A stretch of 21,005 nt of DNA from JBEHWX01 sp048498995. GTDB lineage: Bacteria > Bacteroidota > Ignavibacteria > OLB7. Below are positions 1-8,562 of this stretch, piece by piece. The translations under genes were made by a program, and so were the position numbers. The stretch covers positions 1 to 21,005 of the forward strand of contig JBEHWX010000101.1 in NCBI GenBank assembly GCA_048498995.1, given 5' to 3'. Under the pieces are notes generated by a model that had not been told where the DNA came from, made no database searches, and was given only the letters and a program-made list of their open reading frames with translations. Positions within the stretch are counted from its first letter, which is position 1. The number at the start of each line of letters is the position of its first letter.

Positions 1-112
1 GAACGCTCATCCCGGAACGCTCATCCCGGAACGCTCATCCCGGAACGCTCATCCCGGAACGCTCATCCCGGAACGCTCATCCCGGAACGCTCATCCCGGA
101 ACGCTCATCCCG
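1..112. repeat. 14-bp tandem repeat, eight perfect copies
   Basis: The unit GAACGCTCATCCCG is repeated eight times head to tail without a single mismatch, running off the left edge of the window, so the real array may be longer. The period is 14, not a multiple of three, so it is not a coding repeat. There are no spacers, which excludes a CRISPR array. The perfect identity of the copies implies recent slippage or expansion. Confidence 0.97.
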
Positions 113-427
113 GGATCCGGTCTTCCAGCACTCGATGCGTCGGCGGTTTCATCCTTGCAGGCGCGTCTTTCTTCGCGGTCGCTGCATTCCGGTGGGCACA
201 CATCCCCGGTAGGCGAGTTCTCCTCGGCAACGTGGGCCCGTTGCCACGGCGGGCGGATCTTCCATTGCGTCGAGCCGAGCCGTCAACCGATGTCGGCGCG
301 CATCCGGTCGCAAGATCGCAAGGTCGCGTGGCCGCCGTACCTGAGCGTGACTCGCCCGGCATCGGCTGGCCCGAACAGCCGCGTCGTCCGGCGCGGAACG
401 ATCTTCCCGGCGATAGCGTGTCAGCGT

Positions 428-471
428 CACGCGCCGTCGTCACGTAACCGCGACACGCGCCGTCGTCGCGT
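428..471. repeat. 18-bp direct repeat, period 26
   Basis: CACGCGCCGTCGTCACGT at 428-445 recurs at 454-471 with one mismatch (A to G at repeat position 15). It lies in the gene-free stretch before the exonuclease gene. Confidence 0.85.
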
Positions 472-505
472 GTCCGCGAAGCACATCCTCGATTGCGTGC
501 CCACG

Positions 506-559
506 GGCATGTGGCGCATCTCGGCCTTCGACGGCATGTGGCGGATCTCCCCGTTCGAT
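506..559. repeat. 27-bp imperfect tandem duplication
   Basis: Two adjacent 27-bp units (506-532 and 533-559) both begin GGCATGTGGCG and differ at a handful of positions. The length is a multiple of three and, in the exonuclease frame, each unit would encode GMWRIS-like peptide. It lies directly upstream of the chosen GTG start, so it could be either leader DNA or an N-terminal extension. I favour leader DNA. Confidence 0.8.
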
Positions 560-574
560 CCAACCTGGAGTTCA

Positions 575-1303
575 GTGAAGTATCTGGTATTCGACATCGA
601 GACGGTTGGGCTTCCGTTCGAGGAGCTCGACGCGAAGCAGCAGTCGCTTCTGCTCCGTGGCTGTTCCACCGAGGAGGAGCGCGCACGGGTGATCGACGGC
701 ATGGGGCTCAATCCGTTCACCGGCAAGGTGGTCGCCATCGGCATGATCGAGGCAACCTCCCTGGAGGCCGAGCCACGCGGCTGCGTCTACTCCGAGTTCC
801 CCGGCCCGGCCACGAGCGACCGACTCTCCGACGGCTCGATCTGGCGGACGATGCGGGAGCCGGATCTGCTGCGCAAGTGGTGGGAGATCATGGTGCACGC
901 GCGCAATCAGGAGCCGCTGCATCTGGTCTCCTTCAATGGACGGAGCTTCGACTGCCCCTTCCTGATGCTCCGTTCGGCGATCCACCGGATCAAGCCGTCG
1001 CGTAATCTCATGGATGGCAGTCGCTTTACCTACAAGAAGCACACGGACCTGATGGAGGAGCTCACCTTCAAGAACGGAGGGGGGCAGGGGGCGCTGCGGC
1101 GCTTCAACTTCGATTTCTACTGTCGCTCGTTCGGCATCCCGACGCCGAAGACGGAGGAGGTCGACGGCAGCCAGGTCAGTCGGCTCTACGCCGCCGGCGA
1201 GCACCGGGAGATCGCCGAATATTGCATGCGGGACGTGCAGGCCACGTGGGAGCTCTTCAAGGTCTGGAAAGAGTATCTGGATGAGGTGAAGGACTTCTGC
1301 TGA
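575..1303 (+). CDS. Predicted PolB-like 3'-5' exonuclease (DEDDy)
   Basis: A 242-residue protein with the three exonuclease motifs of the DnaQ/PolB DEDD superfamily: FDIET at residues 6-10 (Asp7, Glu9), FNGRSFD at 120-126 (Asp126), and YCMRD at 216-220 (Tyr216, Asp220). These residues would bind two metal ions for 3'-5' hydrolysis of DNA or RNA. The layout fits the family annotated as predicted 3'-5' exonuclease related to the exonuclease domain of PolB; no polymerase domain is attached. I chose the GTG at 575 because the conserved strand KYLVFDIET begins there and a GGAG lies four bases upstream. The frame remains open back to 155, with in-frame ATGs at 509 and 536 inside a 27-bp duplication, but that extension looks non-coding. 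The fold assignment is secure; the biological substrate is unknown. Confidence 0.85.
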   Translation: MKYLVFDIETVGLPFEELDAKQQSLLLRGCSTEEERARVIDGMGLNPFTGKVVAIGMIEATSLEAEPRGCVYSEFPGPATSDRLSDGSIWRTMREPDLLRKWWEIMVHARNQEPLHLVSFNGRSFDCPFLMLRSAIHRIKPSRNLMDGSRFTYKKHTDLMEELTFKNGGGQGALRRFNFDFYCRSFGIPTPKTEEVDGSQVSRLYAAGEHREIAEYCMRDVQATWELFKVWKEYLDEVKDFC

Positions 1304-1710
1304 GCGCTCGCGCCTTCCCGCGGCGAGAGCCGGATAGCCTTCGATACGGCTGTCGCGGCGATCGGGCTTCGCGACGATCGGGCTTCGCGACGATCGGGCT
1401 TCGCGTCGATCGATGCCGGCGGGAGATGCCTTCGCGCGGAGCGCTCCGGCGTCGTTGGAAGGGGCGTTGCCGGAGGCGTTGGAGATCGTGGCTGGAGGTG
1501 GTCAGGGGAGCGGATCGGGGCCGGCCTCGGACGGCTCAAGGAAACGGCGAGATAATCGTCATTGGAGGAATGGCGGAACCGGATGCCGGAAGGGGAATGA
1601 GATCGAACCGTGCCTTGTTTGGTGTGGCCAGATCCCTCTTATTGGCGCCGCCGGTACCCCTCCGGCCTGGGAAATCTGACGGATTCGTGGACAATCGTCA
1701 CACAACACGC
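1304..1710. other. Intergenic region with 16-bp tandem repeat
   Basis: About 400 bases between the exonuclease and porU. The porU frame is open from 1426, but this part encodes low-complexity Arg/Gly-rich peptide with no family character, and the signal peptide begins only after 1711. The only structure I see is the triple repeat at 1359-1406. No clear TAnnTTTG promoter box is present. Confidence 0.6.
1359..1406. repeat. 16-bp tandem repeat, three copies
   Basis: CGATCGGGCTTCGCGA occurs at 1359-1374 and 1375-1390 and, with the last base changed to T, at 1391-1406. A further CGATCG follows. It lies in the gap between the exonuclease and porU. Confidence 0.93.
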
Positions 1711-4700
1711 ATGCATACACGCCGCTACACGCAGGTAACGATTCGGACCCGGCGCGTGCTCGCCCTCGCGGTTCTCGCCATGATCGGCCTCGGCGCCTCG
1801 GCCGAGGCGCAGCTGATCAAGGGGATGAAGGTTATCAGCTCGGACGCCCGGGAGTTGACCTTCGAGCTTCGCCCGCAGGTGACTATCGGCACCGTCGATG
1901 GGGGAGGAATCTACCCGCGCATCGATGGAGCACGCATCGTCAACCTGAATCACCCCGGATCTCCCCTCAGGATGAGCATCGGCGTCCCGGTGGCCCTTCC
2001 TGGCCCCTCGGGGAACGCCCTGGAGATCGTCTCGGTGGAGTACGGTGATCCGCAGCCGGGCGTGATCGCGCCGGTCCCGCGGCTGGTGACCGGCCCGGAC
2101 GGCATGGCCAACGAGATCTACAAGCCCGATCCGGCCGCGTTCGCGCGTCCGTGGGATGCCGCTCCGGCCGCCGCGTTCCGCTACGACGGCATTGCCCGCA
2201 ACCTTCACAAGGGGACGATCGACGTCGAGCCGTACCGCTACGACCCGACGGCCCGCGCCATCCGCTATCTCCGCTCGATCACCGTCAGGCTCCGCTACGG
2301 AAGCGTTCCGGCCGCCGCCGCGCGCGTCGATATCGGAGGCGCCGCCCGGAGCCTCTATCCGAACGCGCAGGTTGCTTCGGCCTGGGGCATCGCGCGTCCT
2401 GCCATGGCGCCATTGTCGCTGAACAAGCCGACCACGGCCGCGGCGCGCGCCTGGTTCCGGGTCGAGGTGCGGGACAACGGTTTGACCGCCCTCACCGCCG
2501 ACGACTTCAAGGCGGCCGGGGTGGAGATCTCGACGCTCGATCCGAACAAGATCGCCGTCTACGGCGGCACCGGCGCGGACATGCCGGAGTCGACGCTGCG
2601 GGCTGACAGCAACCAGATGCATCAGGTCCCGACGATCGTGGAGACCACCGACGGACGCGTGAGCCGGGTGCTCTTCTACGGCGTGGGGCCGAACTACTGG
2701 AGCTACGATTCGGGGGATACGATACCGCATCATCACATCAGCCCCTACGTCGTGGCCAACAGCTACATCGTCGCCGTCGACGGCGACCCGACGATGGGCT
2801 TCCCGCGCAAGGATGTGCCGGCGGGGAATCCGACCGTGGCCCCCTCCACCGGCATCGGCCGCGTTTATCTGGAGGAGGAAAAGGTCAACGCGATCGATAT
2901 CGATCCGAGCGCCGGCGGCTCCGGTCGCGACTGGTTCGGGGACGAGTTCCGGATCGACGTGCCGAACATGCCGGTATCGCGCGTCTACTCCACCACGCTT
3001 CCGATGCTCGACCGCTCGCAGCCGATCACCTACACGGTGCGCGTGGCGCAGTCGGCCAAGAGGACATCGGGGGTGCCGAACTATTTCACGATCAAGCAGA
3101 ACAACCAGGAGATTCAGTCGATTCCGCTCTATCCGTTCAGCAAGGAAGATGAGAGCATCGCCTCGGCCGCAAAATCCACCTTCACGGCGCCGGGGTCGCA
3201 GGTGCAGGGGAACAACGTGAGCCTGCTGAGCCTGAGCTACAACAGCCCGATGGTCGCCAGCGGCTTCCTCGACTGGGTAGAGTTCCACTACGCGCGCCAG
3301 CTCGCGGCCGACGGCGATCAGATCGTCTTCGACGCGCCGACCGGATCGGAGCTCGCGCGTTACACGATCACGAACTTCTCGAACACGGGGGATGTGGTGG
3401 TGCTCGACATCACCGATCCGGCCAACCCGAAACAGCTTGCCATCGACTCGCGCGAGGGGGGGAGCGTCAGCTTCGTCGATCAGCTCCACGCGCGCCGCGA
3501 GTCGGCCCGCTACTACGTGGGGCGTATCTCCACCTCGCGACGTCCGACCGCCGTGGCGCGCGCTCCGTTCGCGGACCTGCGCGGCCGGATGCTCAACGCC
3601 GACATCCTGGTGGTGACGCATGACGACTTCCGCTCGGTCGCCGACGAGTACGTCAAGTACCGGAACGCGCAGGGAGTGCTGAAGGCCGCCTACGTCACCA
3701 CGAGCGAGATCTACACGGAGTTCTCCCACGGCAACCTCGATCCGACCGCGATCCGCGATTACGTCGCCTTCGCCTTCAAGAAATGGGGGGTGGCGCCGCG
3801 CTACGTGCTGCTGATCGGCGACGGCTCCTACGACTACCGGAACATAGCGACCAAGCAGCCCCAGTACGTGCCGACCTACGAGTCGGCCGGCTCCGACATC
3901 TACAACGCCAACTACTCGCTGGCCTACGACGACTACTACGCCTGTATCATCGGCCCGAAGGACAGCACGACCGATTACGTGGTCGATCTGGCGCTCGGCC
4001 GCTTCCCGATCGAGTCGGTGGCGCAGGGGGAGACGCTGCTGGAGAAGCTCAAGTCCTACGAGGCGAGCGCCAACTACGGGCTCTGGCGTCAGACGATGGT
4101 CATGGCCGCCGACGACGCGTATCCGTGGGGATCGACCGACGACTTCATCACGCAGTCGGAGGGACTCTGGAAATACGAGATGCCGGGATGGATGGAGCCG
4201 CGCAAGATCTATCTGGCGCTCTATCCGACGGTTCAGGTGACCGCGCGCCGGAAGCCGGCGGCGGAGCAGGATCTGATGCAGTTCATCGAGCAGGGGGCAG
4301 TGATCACCAACTGGCTCGGCCACGGCAACCCGAACGTCTGGGCGCACGAGTACCTGCTCCAGAAGGACGAGTTCATCCCGAGACTGACGAACGATTCGAT
4401 GCTGACGTTCGTGACGGCGGCTACCTGCAACTTCGGCAACTTCGATGATCCGTCGCTGGTCTCAGGCGGCGAGATGTTCCTGCTGCAGCCGAACGGAGGA
4501 GCGATCGCGGTGATGACCTCGACGCGCGCATCCTACATCACGCCGAACCAGTACCTGATCACCGCCTACTTCGACGCGATCTTCCGTCGCGATGGCGCGA
4601 CCGGGGAGCGTCTGTCGATCGGTGAGGCGCTGGAGGCGGCCAAGCAGGCCACCAGCGGCAACTTCCAGAACAACCAGAAGTTCGTGATCTTCGGCGACCC

Positions 4701-5802
4701 CTCGCTGATGCTCAACTTCCCGAAGGACTCGATCGAGATCGTCAGCATCGACACAACGGCTGTTTCCACCGGGATCGCCACCGTCGGCGCGCTCTCGGTG
4801 GTGAAGGTCGACGGCGTGGTAAGGAACGTGGCCAGCGGTGGGGTGCGCGAGGACTTCAACGGCCGCGTGATCGTGACCCTCTACGATGCCGACCGCTACC
4901 TTTCGGTGGTGGACAACGACTTCCGCCAGAACATGGAGCTCTACGGCGGCCGCCTCTTCCGAGGTCCGGCGCAGGTGAGCAACGGTCGCTTCTCCATCAC
5001 CTTCCGCGTTCCGAAGGATATCGCCTTCGATACCGCGACCGCGCGTCTGCACGCCTATGCGTTCGCCGGCCGCGAGGACGCCACCGGCGCCACGACCCAC
5101 GTGCGGGTCTACGGCTCCGACACCAGCAAGATCACCGACAACAGCGGTCCCGATCTCAAGATCTTCCTGGATGACCGGACCTTCCGCTCCGGCGACATGG
5201 TCACCAGCAAGCCGATGCTGATCGTGGATCTCCAGGACTCCAGCGGCATCAACTCCTCCGGCTCCGGACTCGGCCACAAGATCGAGGCGTGGGTGGATGA
5301 CAATCCGACGTCGCTGAATCTGACCGACCTCTATCAGTCGGATATCACGAGCTATCGGAAGGGGACCTCGGAGCGACAGCTCACCGGATTGAGCCCCGGC
5401 GAGCATTCGGTGAAGGTGAGGGCGTGGGATATCTTCAACAACCCGACCGACGGGAACGCGCTCTTCAGGATCGCCGAGGGACCGGACCAGGCGTTGCAGG
5501 TGGTCGATGTGGTCAACTTCCCGAACCCGATGGAGCGTGAGACCGACTTCCTCTTCCGGCACAACCAGACGCGCCCGGTCGATGTGGACATCGCGATCTT
5601 CACCAATACCGGACGGAAGGTGCGTCAGCTCGAGGCTCGCTCCGTCACCGACCGTTTCGTGCGGGTGCACTGGGACGGCACCGATACCGACGGCGATCGT
5701 CTGGCAAACGGCGTCTACTTCTACCGACTGCGCGTGCGCGTTGCCGGGGACGAGACCGGCCAGGAGTACGAGACGATCGAGAAGGTGGCCATCGTCAAAT
5801 GA
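1711..5802 (+). CDS. porU: PorU-like type IX secretion sortase (C25 peptidase)
   Basis: A 1363-residue exported protein. From ATG 1711 the N-terminus is a classical signal peptide: a basic stretch, hydrophobic VLALAVLAMIGLG, then ASAEA before Gln. Residues of roughly 30-620 form a large propeptide-like region with the WFRVEV...KIAVYGGTG pattern typical of PorU. Residues about 630-1000 are the gingipain-type C25 peptidase, with the catalytic dyad His871 in LGHGN and Cys906 in ATCNFGNFDDP. From about 1268 there is a FlgD/sorting-type beta domain (FPNP, then LANGVYFY) ending KVAIVK. In known T9SS, PorU cleaves C-terminal signals at the cell surface and attaches cargo. No other Por genes lie in the window. 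It is followed by a strong terminator. No Shine-Dalgarno precedes the start; GTG 1687 is a possible alternative. A secreted gingipain-like protease is the alternative function. Confidence 0.82.
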   Translation: MHTRRYTQVTIRTRRVLALAVLAMIGLGASAEAQLIKGMKVISSDARELTFELRPQVTIGTVDGGGIYPRIDGARIVNLNHPGSPLRMSIGVPVALPGPSGNALEIVSVEYGDPQPGVIAPVPRLVTGPDGMANEIYKPDPAAFARPWDAAPAAAFRYDGIARNLHKGTIDVEPYRYDPTARAIRYLRSITVRLRYGSVPAAAARVDIGGAARSLYPNAQVASAWGIARPAMAPLSLNKPTTAAARAWFRVEVRDNGLTALTADDFKAAGVEISTLDPNKIAVYGGTGADMPESTLRADSNQMHQVPTIVETTDGRVSRVLFYGVGPNYWSYDSGDTIPHHHISPYVVANSYIVAVDGDPTMGFPRKDVPAGNPTVAPSTGIGRVYLEEEKVNAIDIDPSAGGSGRDWFGDEFRIDVPNMPVSRVYSTTLPMLDRSQPITYTVRVAQSAKRTSGVPNYFTIKQNNQEIQSIPLYPFSKEDESIASAAKSTFTAPGSQVQGNNVSLLSLSYNSPMVASGFLDWVEFHYARQLAADGDQIVFDAPTGSELARYTITNFSNTGDVVVLDITDPANPKQLAIDSREGGSVSFVDQLHARRESARYYVGRISTSRRPTAVARAPFADLRGRMLNADILVVTHDDFRSVADEYVKYRNAQGVLKAAYVTTSEIYTEFSHGNLDPTAIRDYVAFAFKKWGVAPRYVLLIGDGSYDYRNIATKQPQYVPTYESAGSDIYNANYSLAYDDYYACIIGPKDSTTDYVVDLALGRFPIESVAQGETLLEKLKSYEASANYGLWRQTMVMAADDAYPWGSTDDFITQSEGLWKYEMPGWMEPRKIYLALYPTVQVTARRKPAAEQDLMQFIEQGAVITNWLGHGNPNVWAHEYLLQKDEFIPRLTNDSMLTFVTAATCNFGNFDDPSLVSGGEMFLLQPNGGAIAVMTSTRASYITPNQYLITAYFDAIFRRDGATGERLSIGEALEAAKQATSGNFQNNQKFVIFGDPSLMLNFPKDSIEIVSIDTTAVSTGIATVGALSVVKVDGVVRNVASGGVREDFNGRVIVTLYDADRYLSVVDNDFRQNMELYGGRLFRGPAQVSNGRFSITFRVPKDIAFDTATARLHAYAFAGREDATGATTHVRVYGSDTSKITDNSGPDLKIFLDDRTFRSGDMVTSKPMLIVDLQDSSGINSSGSGLGHKIEAWVDDNPTSLNLTDLYQSDITSYRKGTSERQLTGLSPGEHSVKVRAWDIFNNPTDGNALFRIAEGPDQALQVVDVVNFPNPMERETDFLFRHNQTRPVDVDIAIFTNTGRKVRQLEARSVTDRFVRVHWDGTDTDGDRLANGVYFYRLRVRVAGDETGQEYETIEKVAIVK

Positions 5803-5855
5803 TCGGGCGGCGGCGCGTCCCGCGAGAGCCCGCCGTCGCATGTGAACCGACCGTG

Positions 5856-5896
5856 GAAGGGCGTCCGAGCCATGCCGGGCGCCCTTCGCGATTTTT
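5856..5896 (+). terminator. Rho-independent terminator after porU
   Basis: GAAGGGCGTCCG (5856-5867) pairs with CGGGCGCCCTTC (5876-5887), a 12-bp stem with one G-U pair and an 8-base loop. It is followed four bases later by TTTTT (5892-5896). It begins 54 bases after the porU stop codon. Confidence 0.85.
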
Positions 5897-5936
5897 CTCC
5901 CGATGTTCATCCGGTTTTCTCCCGGCGTTCATCCGG
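5893..5936. repeat. 22-bp tandem duplication
   Basis: TTTTCTCCCGATGTTCATCC... (5893-5914) is repeated at 5915-5936 with two substitutions (AT to GC at unit positions 11-12). The first copy starts in the T-run of the porU terminator, so the duplication copied the terminator's U-tract. Its CGTTCATCCGGG core resembles the CGCTCATCCCGG core of the array at 1-112. Confidence 0.85.
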
Positions 5937-6152
5937 GCGTTCCCTCCGGCGCTCGCGTCGATGCCTGGAACGATGCGGGGCCGGCGGTTGTTGAATGCCA
6001 TGGAGCGCGCAAGGCGGCCGAGCGGCGGGGAATCGGGCACGGCATTGCCGGCCTCGATCGGGGGATCGGTGGAGGGAGCGGCAACCCGAACTTTTCGGAC
6101 ATCATGCCGTAGGGTAGTTCGTCTATCGTTCCGGTGTCTCGCCGAAGATCGC

Positions 6153-6160
6153 TAACTTTG
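6153..6160 (+). promoter_or_regulatory. Possible Bacteroidota -7 box upstream of dxs
   Basis: TAACTTTG matches the Bacteroidota -7 consensus TAnnTTTG. It lies about 155 bases before the dxs start. No good TTG is present at the expected -33 spacing (only TTC at 6129-6131), so this is a candidate only. Confidence 0.35.
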
Positions 6161-6315
6161 AAATCGTTCTCGAAGCACGCGTTTCGATACGATGGAATCC
6201 GGACACCTGGAAGGCCGGTCCGTGATGAGGGTACGAGGGGAGGGGCCGAAGACGACCCGGTCGATGTCCGACCGCGATGTGTGGATGTAGAATGCATGGG
6301 TTCGGATCGCGTAAC

Positions 6316-8307
6316 ATGTCTAGCCAGATGGAAAACAACAGTCTTCTTCCCCTCGCAGCCGTCAACCTGGACGACTATCCTCTCCTCAAGTCGATCGACT
6401 CACCCCACGATCTCCGCAAGCTCGATCCCGGTCAGCTCCGACAGGTCTGCGCCGATGTCCGCCAGTACATGATCGACGTGATCTGTCAGGTGGGTGGGCA
6501 TTTCGGTGCCGGTCTCGGCGTGGTGGAGCTTACCGTGGCCGCGCATTATGCGTTCAACACGCCGACCGACAAGCTCGTGTTCGACACGGGGCATCAGGGC
6601 TATCCGCACAAGATTCTCACCGGTCGCCGGGACGAGCTCCATACGATCAAGCAGAAAGGGGGGCTCAGTCCCTTCCTGAAGCGCTCCGAGAGCCCGTATG
6701 ACGTTTTCGGCGCCGGACATGCCTCCACGTCGATCTCCGCCGCGCTCGGCGTTGCCGCCGCGCGCGACCTCGCCGGCGATGACTACCACGTGGTGGCGAT
6801 CATCGGCGACGGCGCGATGACCGGCGGCATGGCCTACGAGGCGATGAACAACTGCGGACTGCAGAACCGTCGGATCATCGTCGTGCTGAACGACAACCGG
6901 ATGTCGATCGCGCCGAACGTCTGGGCGATCAGCAACTACTTCACCCAGATCGCGCAGACCAGCGTGGCGCAGAAGCTTCGCGGCCGGATCTGGGATATCA
7001 CCGGGGAGATGGGAGCCTGGGGCGATCGCCTCCGTCGCGTGGCCTCGAGGCTGGAGGAGGGGGTCAAGGCGGTGATCACGCCGGGTATGCTCTTCGAGTC
7101 GCTCGGCTTTCATTACTTCGGTCCGGAGAACGGCCACAACGTGAACAAGCTCGTCGACTTCTTCGAGTTCGCCAAAGGGATCGACGGGCCGGTGCTGCTT
7201 CATATCACGACCGAGAAGGGAAAGGGATTCGCGCCGGCCGAGGCCGACGCATCGCAGCGTCTGCACGCGTTGAGCGGCCCGACCGACAAGATGACCGGCA
7301 AGGCGATTCCGAGCTCGGCGCCGCCGAAGCCGAAGGCGCCGAAGCTGCAGGCCGTCTTCGGCAAGGCGCTCGTGGAGATCGCCCGCGACAATCCGCGCGT
7401 GGTCGGCATCACCGCCGCCATGCCGGACGGCACGAGCCTCGACATGCTTCAGCGCGCCTATCCGGAGCGCTTCTTCGATGTCGGCATCGCCGAGGAGCAC
7501 GCCGTCACCTTCGCGGCCGGCATGGCCACCGAGGGGGCGATTCCGGTGGTGGCGATCTACAGCACCTTCCTGCAGCGTGGCTTCGACCAGATCGTGCACG
7601 ACTGCTCGATCCAGCATCTTCCGGTGGTCTTCGCGCTCGACCGCGCCGGCATCGCCGGCAACGACGGGCCCACGCATCACGGAGCGCTCGACCTCAGCTA
7701 CCTCCGGATCATCCAGGATATCGTCGTGATGGCGCCGAAGGATGAATCGGAGCTGCGCGACATGCTCTACACCGCGGTCAACTACGGCAAGGGGCCGATC
7801 GCGCTCCGCTATCCGCGCGGCGAGGGGATGGGCGTCCCGATGAGCGAGACCTTCACGGCGCTCGAGATCGGCAAGTCCGAGACGATGCGCAAGGGAACCG
7901 ACGTGGCGATCCTCGCCATCGGCGACATGTCCTGGCGCGCGATGGGAGCGGCGGAGCTTCTCTGGAACGACGGCATTTCGGCCGAGGTGGTCAACGCCCG
8001 CTTCGTCAAGCCGCTCGATACGGCGATGATCGACGACATCTGCTCACGCTTCGACAAGATCATCACGCTGGAGAACAACGTGATCGCCGGCGGCTTCGGC
8101 AGCGCGGTACTGGAGTATATCGCGACGCAGCCGTATCACGAGAAGGTGGATGTGTTGGTGCATGGTCTGCCGGCCGATTCGTTCGTCGAGCATGGCGAGG
8201 CGGATGAGCTGCTGGCCGAGCTGGACTTGATGCCGGACGGGATTGCCCGCGTCACGAAGCGCTTTATCGGGCTTCCGCAGCACCTGGGGGATCTTGTGTC
8301 AGTCTGA
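6316..8307 (+). CDS. dxs: 1-deoxy-D-xylulose-5-phosphate synthase
   Basis: Dxs condenses pyruvate and glyceraldehyde 3-phosphate with thiamine diphosphate. It is the first step of the MEP isoprenoid pathway, and its product also feeds thiamine and pyridoxal synthesis. The 663-residue protein shows the full cytosolic transketolase-like layout. There is a DTGHQGYPHKILTGR segment near residue 90. The ThDP motif GDG (164-166) runs to Asn192 in VLNDNRM. The pyrimidine-domain DVGIAEEHAV carries the catalytic Glu393, followed by a C-terminal transketolase domain. The length is slightly above the usual 620-640. I chose ATG 6316 because homology begins soon after it; in-frame ATGs at 6292 and 6328 are alternatives, and no Shine-Dalgarno settles the choice. 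It appears monocistronic. The next gene is tRNA-Lys with its own promoter. Confidence 0.96.
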   Translation: MSSQMENNSLLPLAAVNLDDYPLLKSIDSPHDLRKLDPGQLRQVCADVRQYMIDVICQVGGHFGAGLGVVELTVAAHYAFNTPTDKLVFDTGHQGYPHKILTGRRDELHTIKQKGGLSPFLKRSESPYDVFGAGHASTSISAALGVAAARDLAGDDYHVVAIIGDGAMTGGMAYEAMNNCGLQNRRIIVVLNDNRMSIAPNVWAISNYFTQIAQTSVAQKLRGRIWDITGEMGAWGDRLRRVASRLEEGVKAVITPGMLFESLGFHYFGPENGHNVNKLVDFFEFAKGIDGPVLLHITTEKGKGFAPAEADASQRLHALSGPTDKMTGKAIPSSAPPKPKAPKLQAVFGKALVEIARDNPRVVGITAAMPDGTSLDMLQRAYPERFFDVGIAEEHAVTFAAGMATEGAIPVVAIYSTFLQRGFDQIVHDCSIQHLPVVFALDRAGIAGNDGPTHHGALDLSYLRIIQDIVVMAPKDESELRDMLYTAVNYGKGPIALRYPRGEGMGVPMSETFTALEIGKSETMRKGTDVAILAIGDMSWRAMGAAELLWNDGISAEVVNARFVKPLDTAMIDDICSRFDKIITLENNVIAGGFGSAVLEYIATQPYHEKVDVLVHGLPADSFVEHGEADELLAELDLMPDGIARVTKRFIGLPQHLGDLVSV

Positions 8308-8315
8308 GATAGCGA

Positions 8316-8346
8316 TTGGAATCGGGTCCTCCGCTGGCTAATTTTG
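8316..8346 (+). promoter_or_regulatory. Bacteroidota-type promoter of tRNA-Lys
   Basis: TTG at 8316-8318 and TAATTTTG at 8339-8346 are separated by 20 bases, matching the Bacteroidota primary sigma consensus (-33 TTG, -7 TAnnTTTG). Transcription would start about 20 bases before the tRNA, giving a short leader. This is the clearest promoter in the window. Confidence 0.7.
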
Positions 8347-8370
8347 GCGGCTCGTTCATGGACGATGTCC

Positions 8371-8444
8371 GATCTCGTAGCTCAGCCGGCTAGAGCATCT
8401 GACTTTTAATCAGAGGGTCCTGGGTTCGAGTCCCAGCGAGATCA
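8371..8444 (+). tRNA. tRNA-Lys (anticodon UUU)
   Basis: A complete 74-base cloverleaf. The acceptor stem GATCTCG pairs with CGAGATC, the D-arm is GCTC...GAGC, and the anticodon stem TCTGA/TCAGA encloses the loop CTTTTAA with anticodon TTT. The T-arm is CTGGG-TTCGAGT-CCCAG and the discriminator base is A. The 3' CCA is not encoded (CG follows), so it must be added enzymatically. A promoter lies just upstream and a terminator three bases downstream, so it is probably a single-gene transcript. Confidence 0.97.
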
Positions 8445-8446
8445 CG

Positions 8447-8484
8447 ATGGGGACTTCTTTTCGGAGAAGTCCCCATTTCTATTT
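8447..8484 (+). terminator. Rho-independent terminator after tRNA-Lys
   Basis: ATGGGGACTTCT (8447-8458) pairs perfectly with AGAAGTCCCCAT (8465-8476) around the loop TTTCGG. The U-rich run TTCTATTT follows (8477-8484). It starts three bases after the tRNA and separates it from the hicA operon. Confidence 0.93.
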
Positions 8485-8562
8485 CACCCCACTTGATGCC
8501 ACCATCTTCCTCGCCCGGACGCGAAGAAATCACTTGCCCCTGGTCCAAGCGGTAAGTAAGTT

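Larger units (their letters stand above)
113..574. other. Gene-free stretch with short duplications
   Basis: I find no convincing gene here. Open frames exist on both strands, but their translations are rich in Arg, Ala and Ser and resemble nothing I recognise. Two imperfect short duplications are present, an 18-bp unit at 428-445/454-471 and a 27-bp unit at 506-532/533-559. The exonuclease reading frame is open through this region, so an upstream start cannot be formally excluded. Confidence 0.6.
5803..6315. other. porU-dxs intergenic region
   Basis: About 510 bases without a credible gene. It holds the porU terminator at 5856-5896, a 22-bp tandem duplication at 5893-5936, and a possible dxs promoter at 6153-6160. 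Small open frames on both strands show no recognisable family. Confidence 0.65.

Noticed and set aside
1..112. Possible CRISPR array
   Set aside because: Repeats are directly contiguous with no spacers, and the unit is only 14 bp.
1639..4347. 902-codon open frame on the minus strand
   Set aside because: Complement of porU in GC-rich DNA. Its translation is a His/Arg/Val-rich shadow with no family motifs, while the plus frame has signal peptide, catalytic residues and sorting domain.
4462..5910. 482-codon minus-strand open frame
   Set aside because: Shadow of the porU C-terminal half.
6400..7680. 426-codon minus-strand open frame
   Set aside because: Shadow of dxs, whose motifs are unambiguous.
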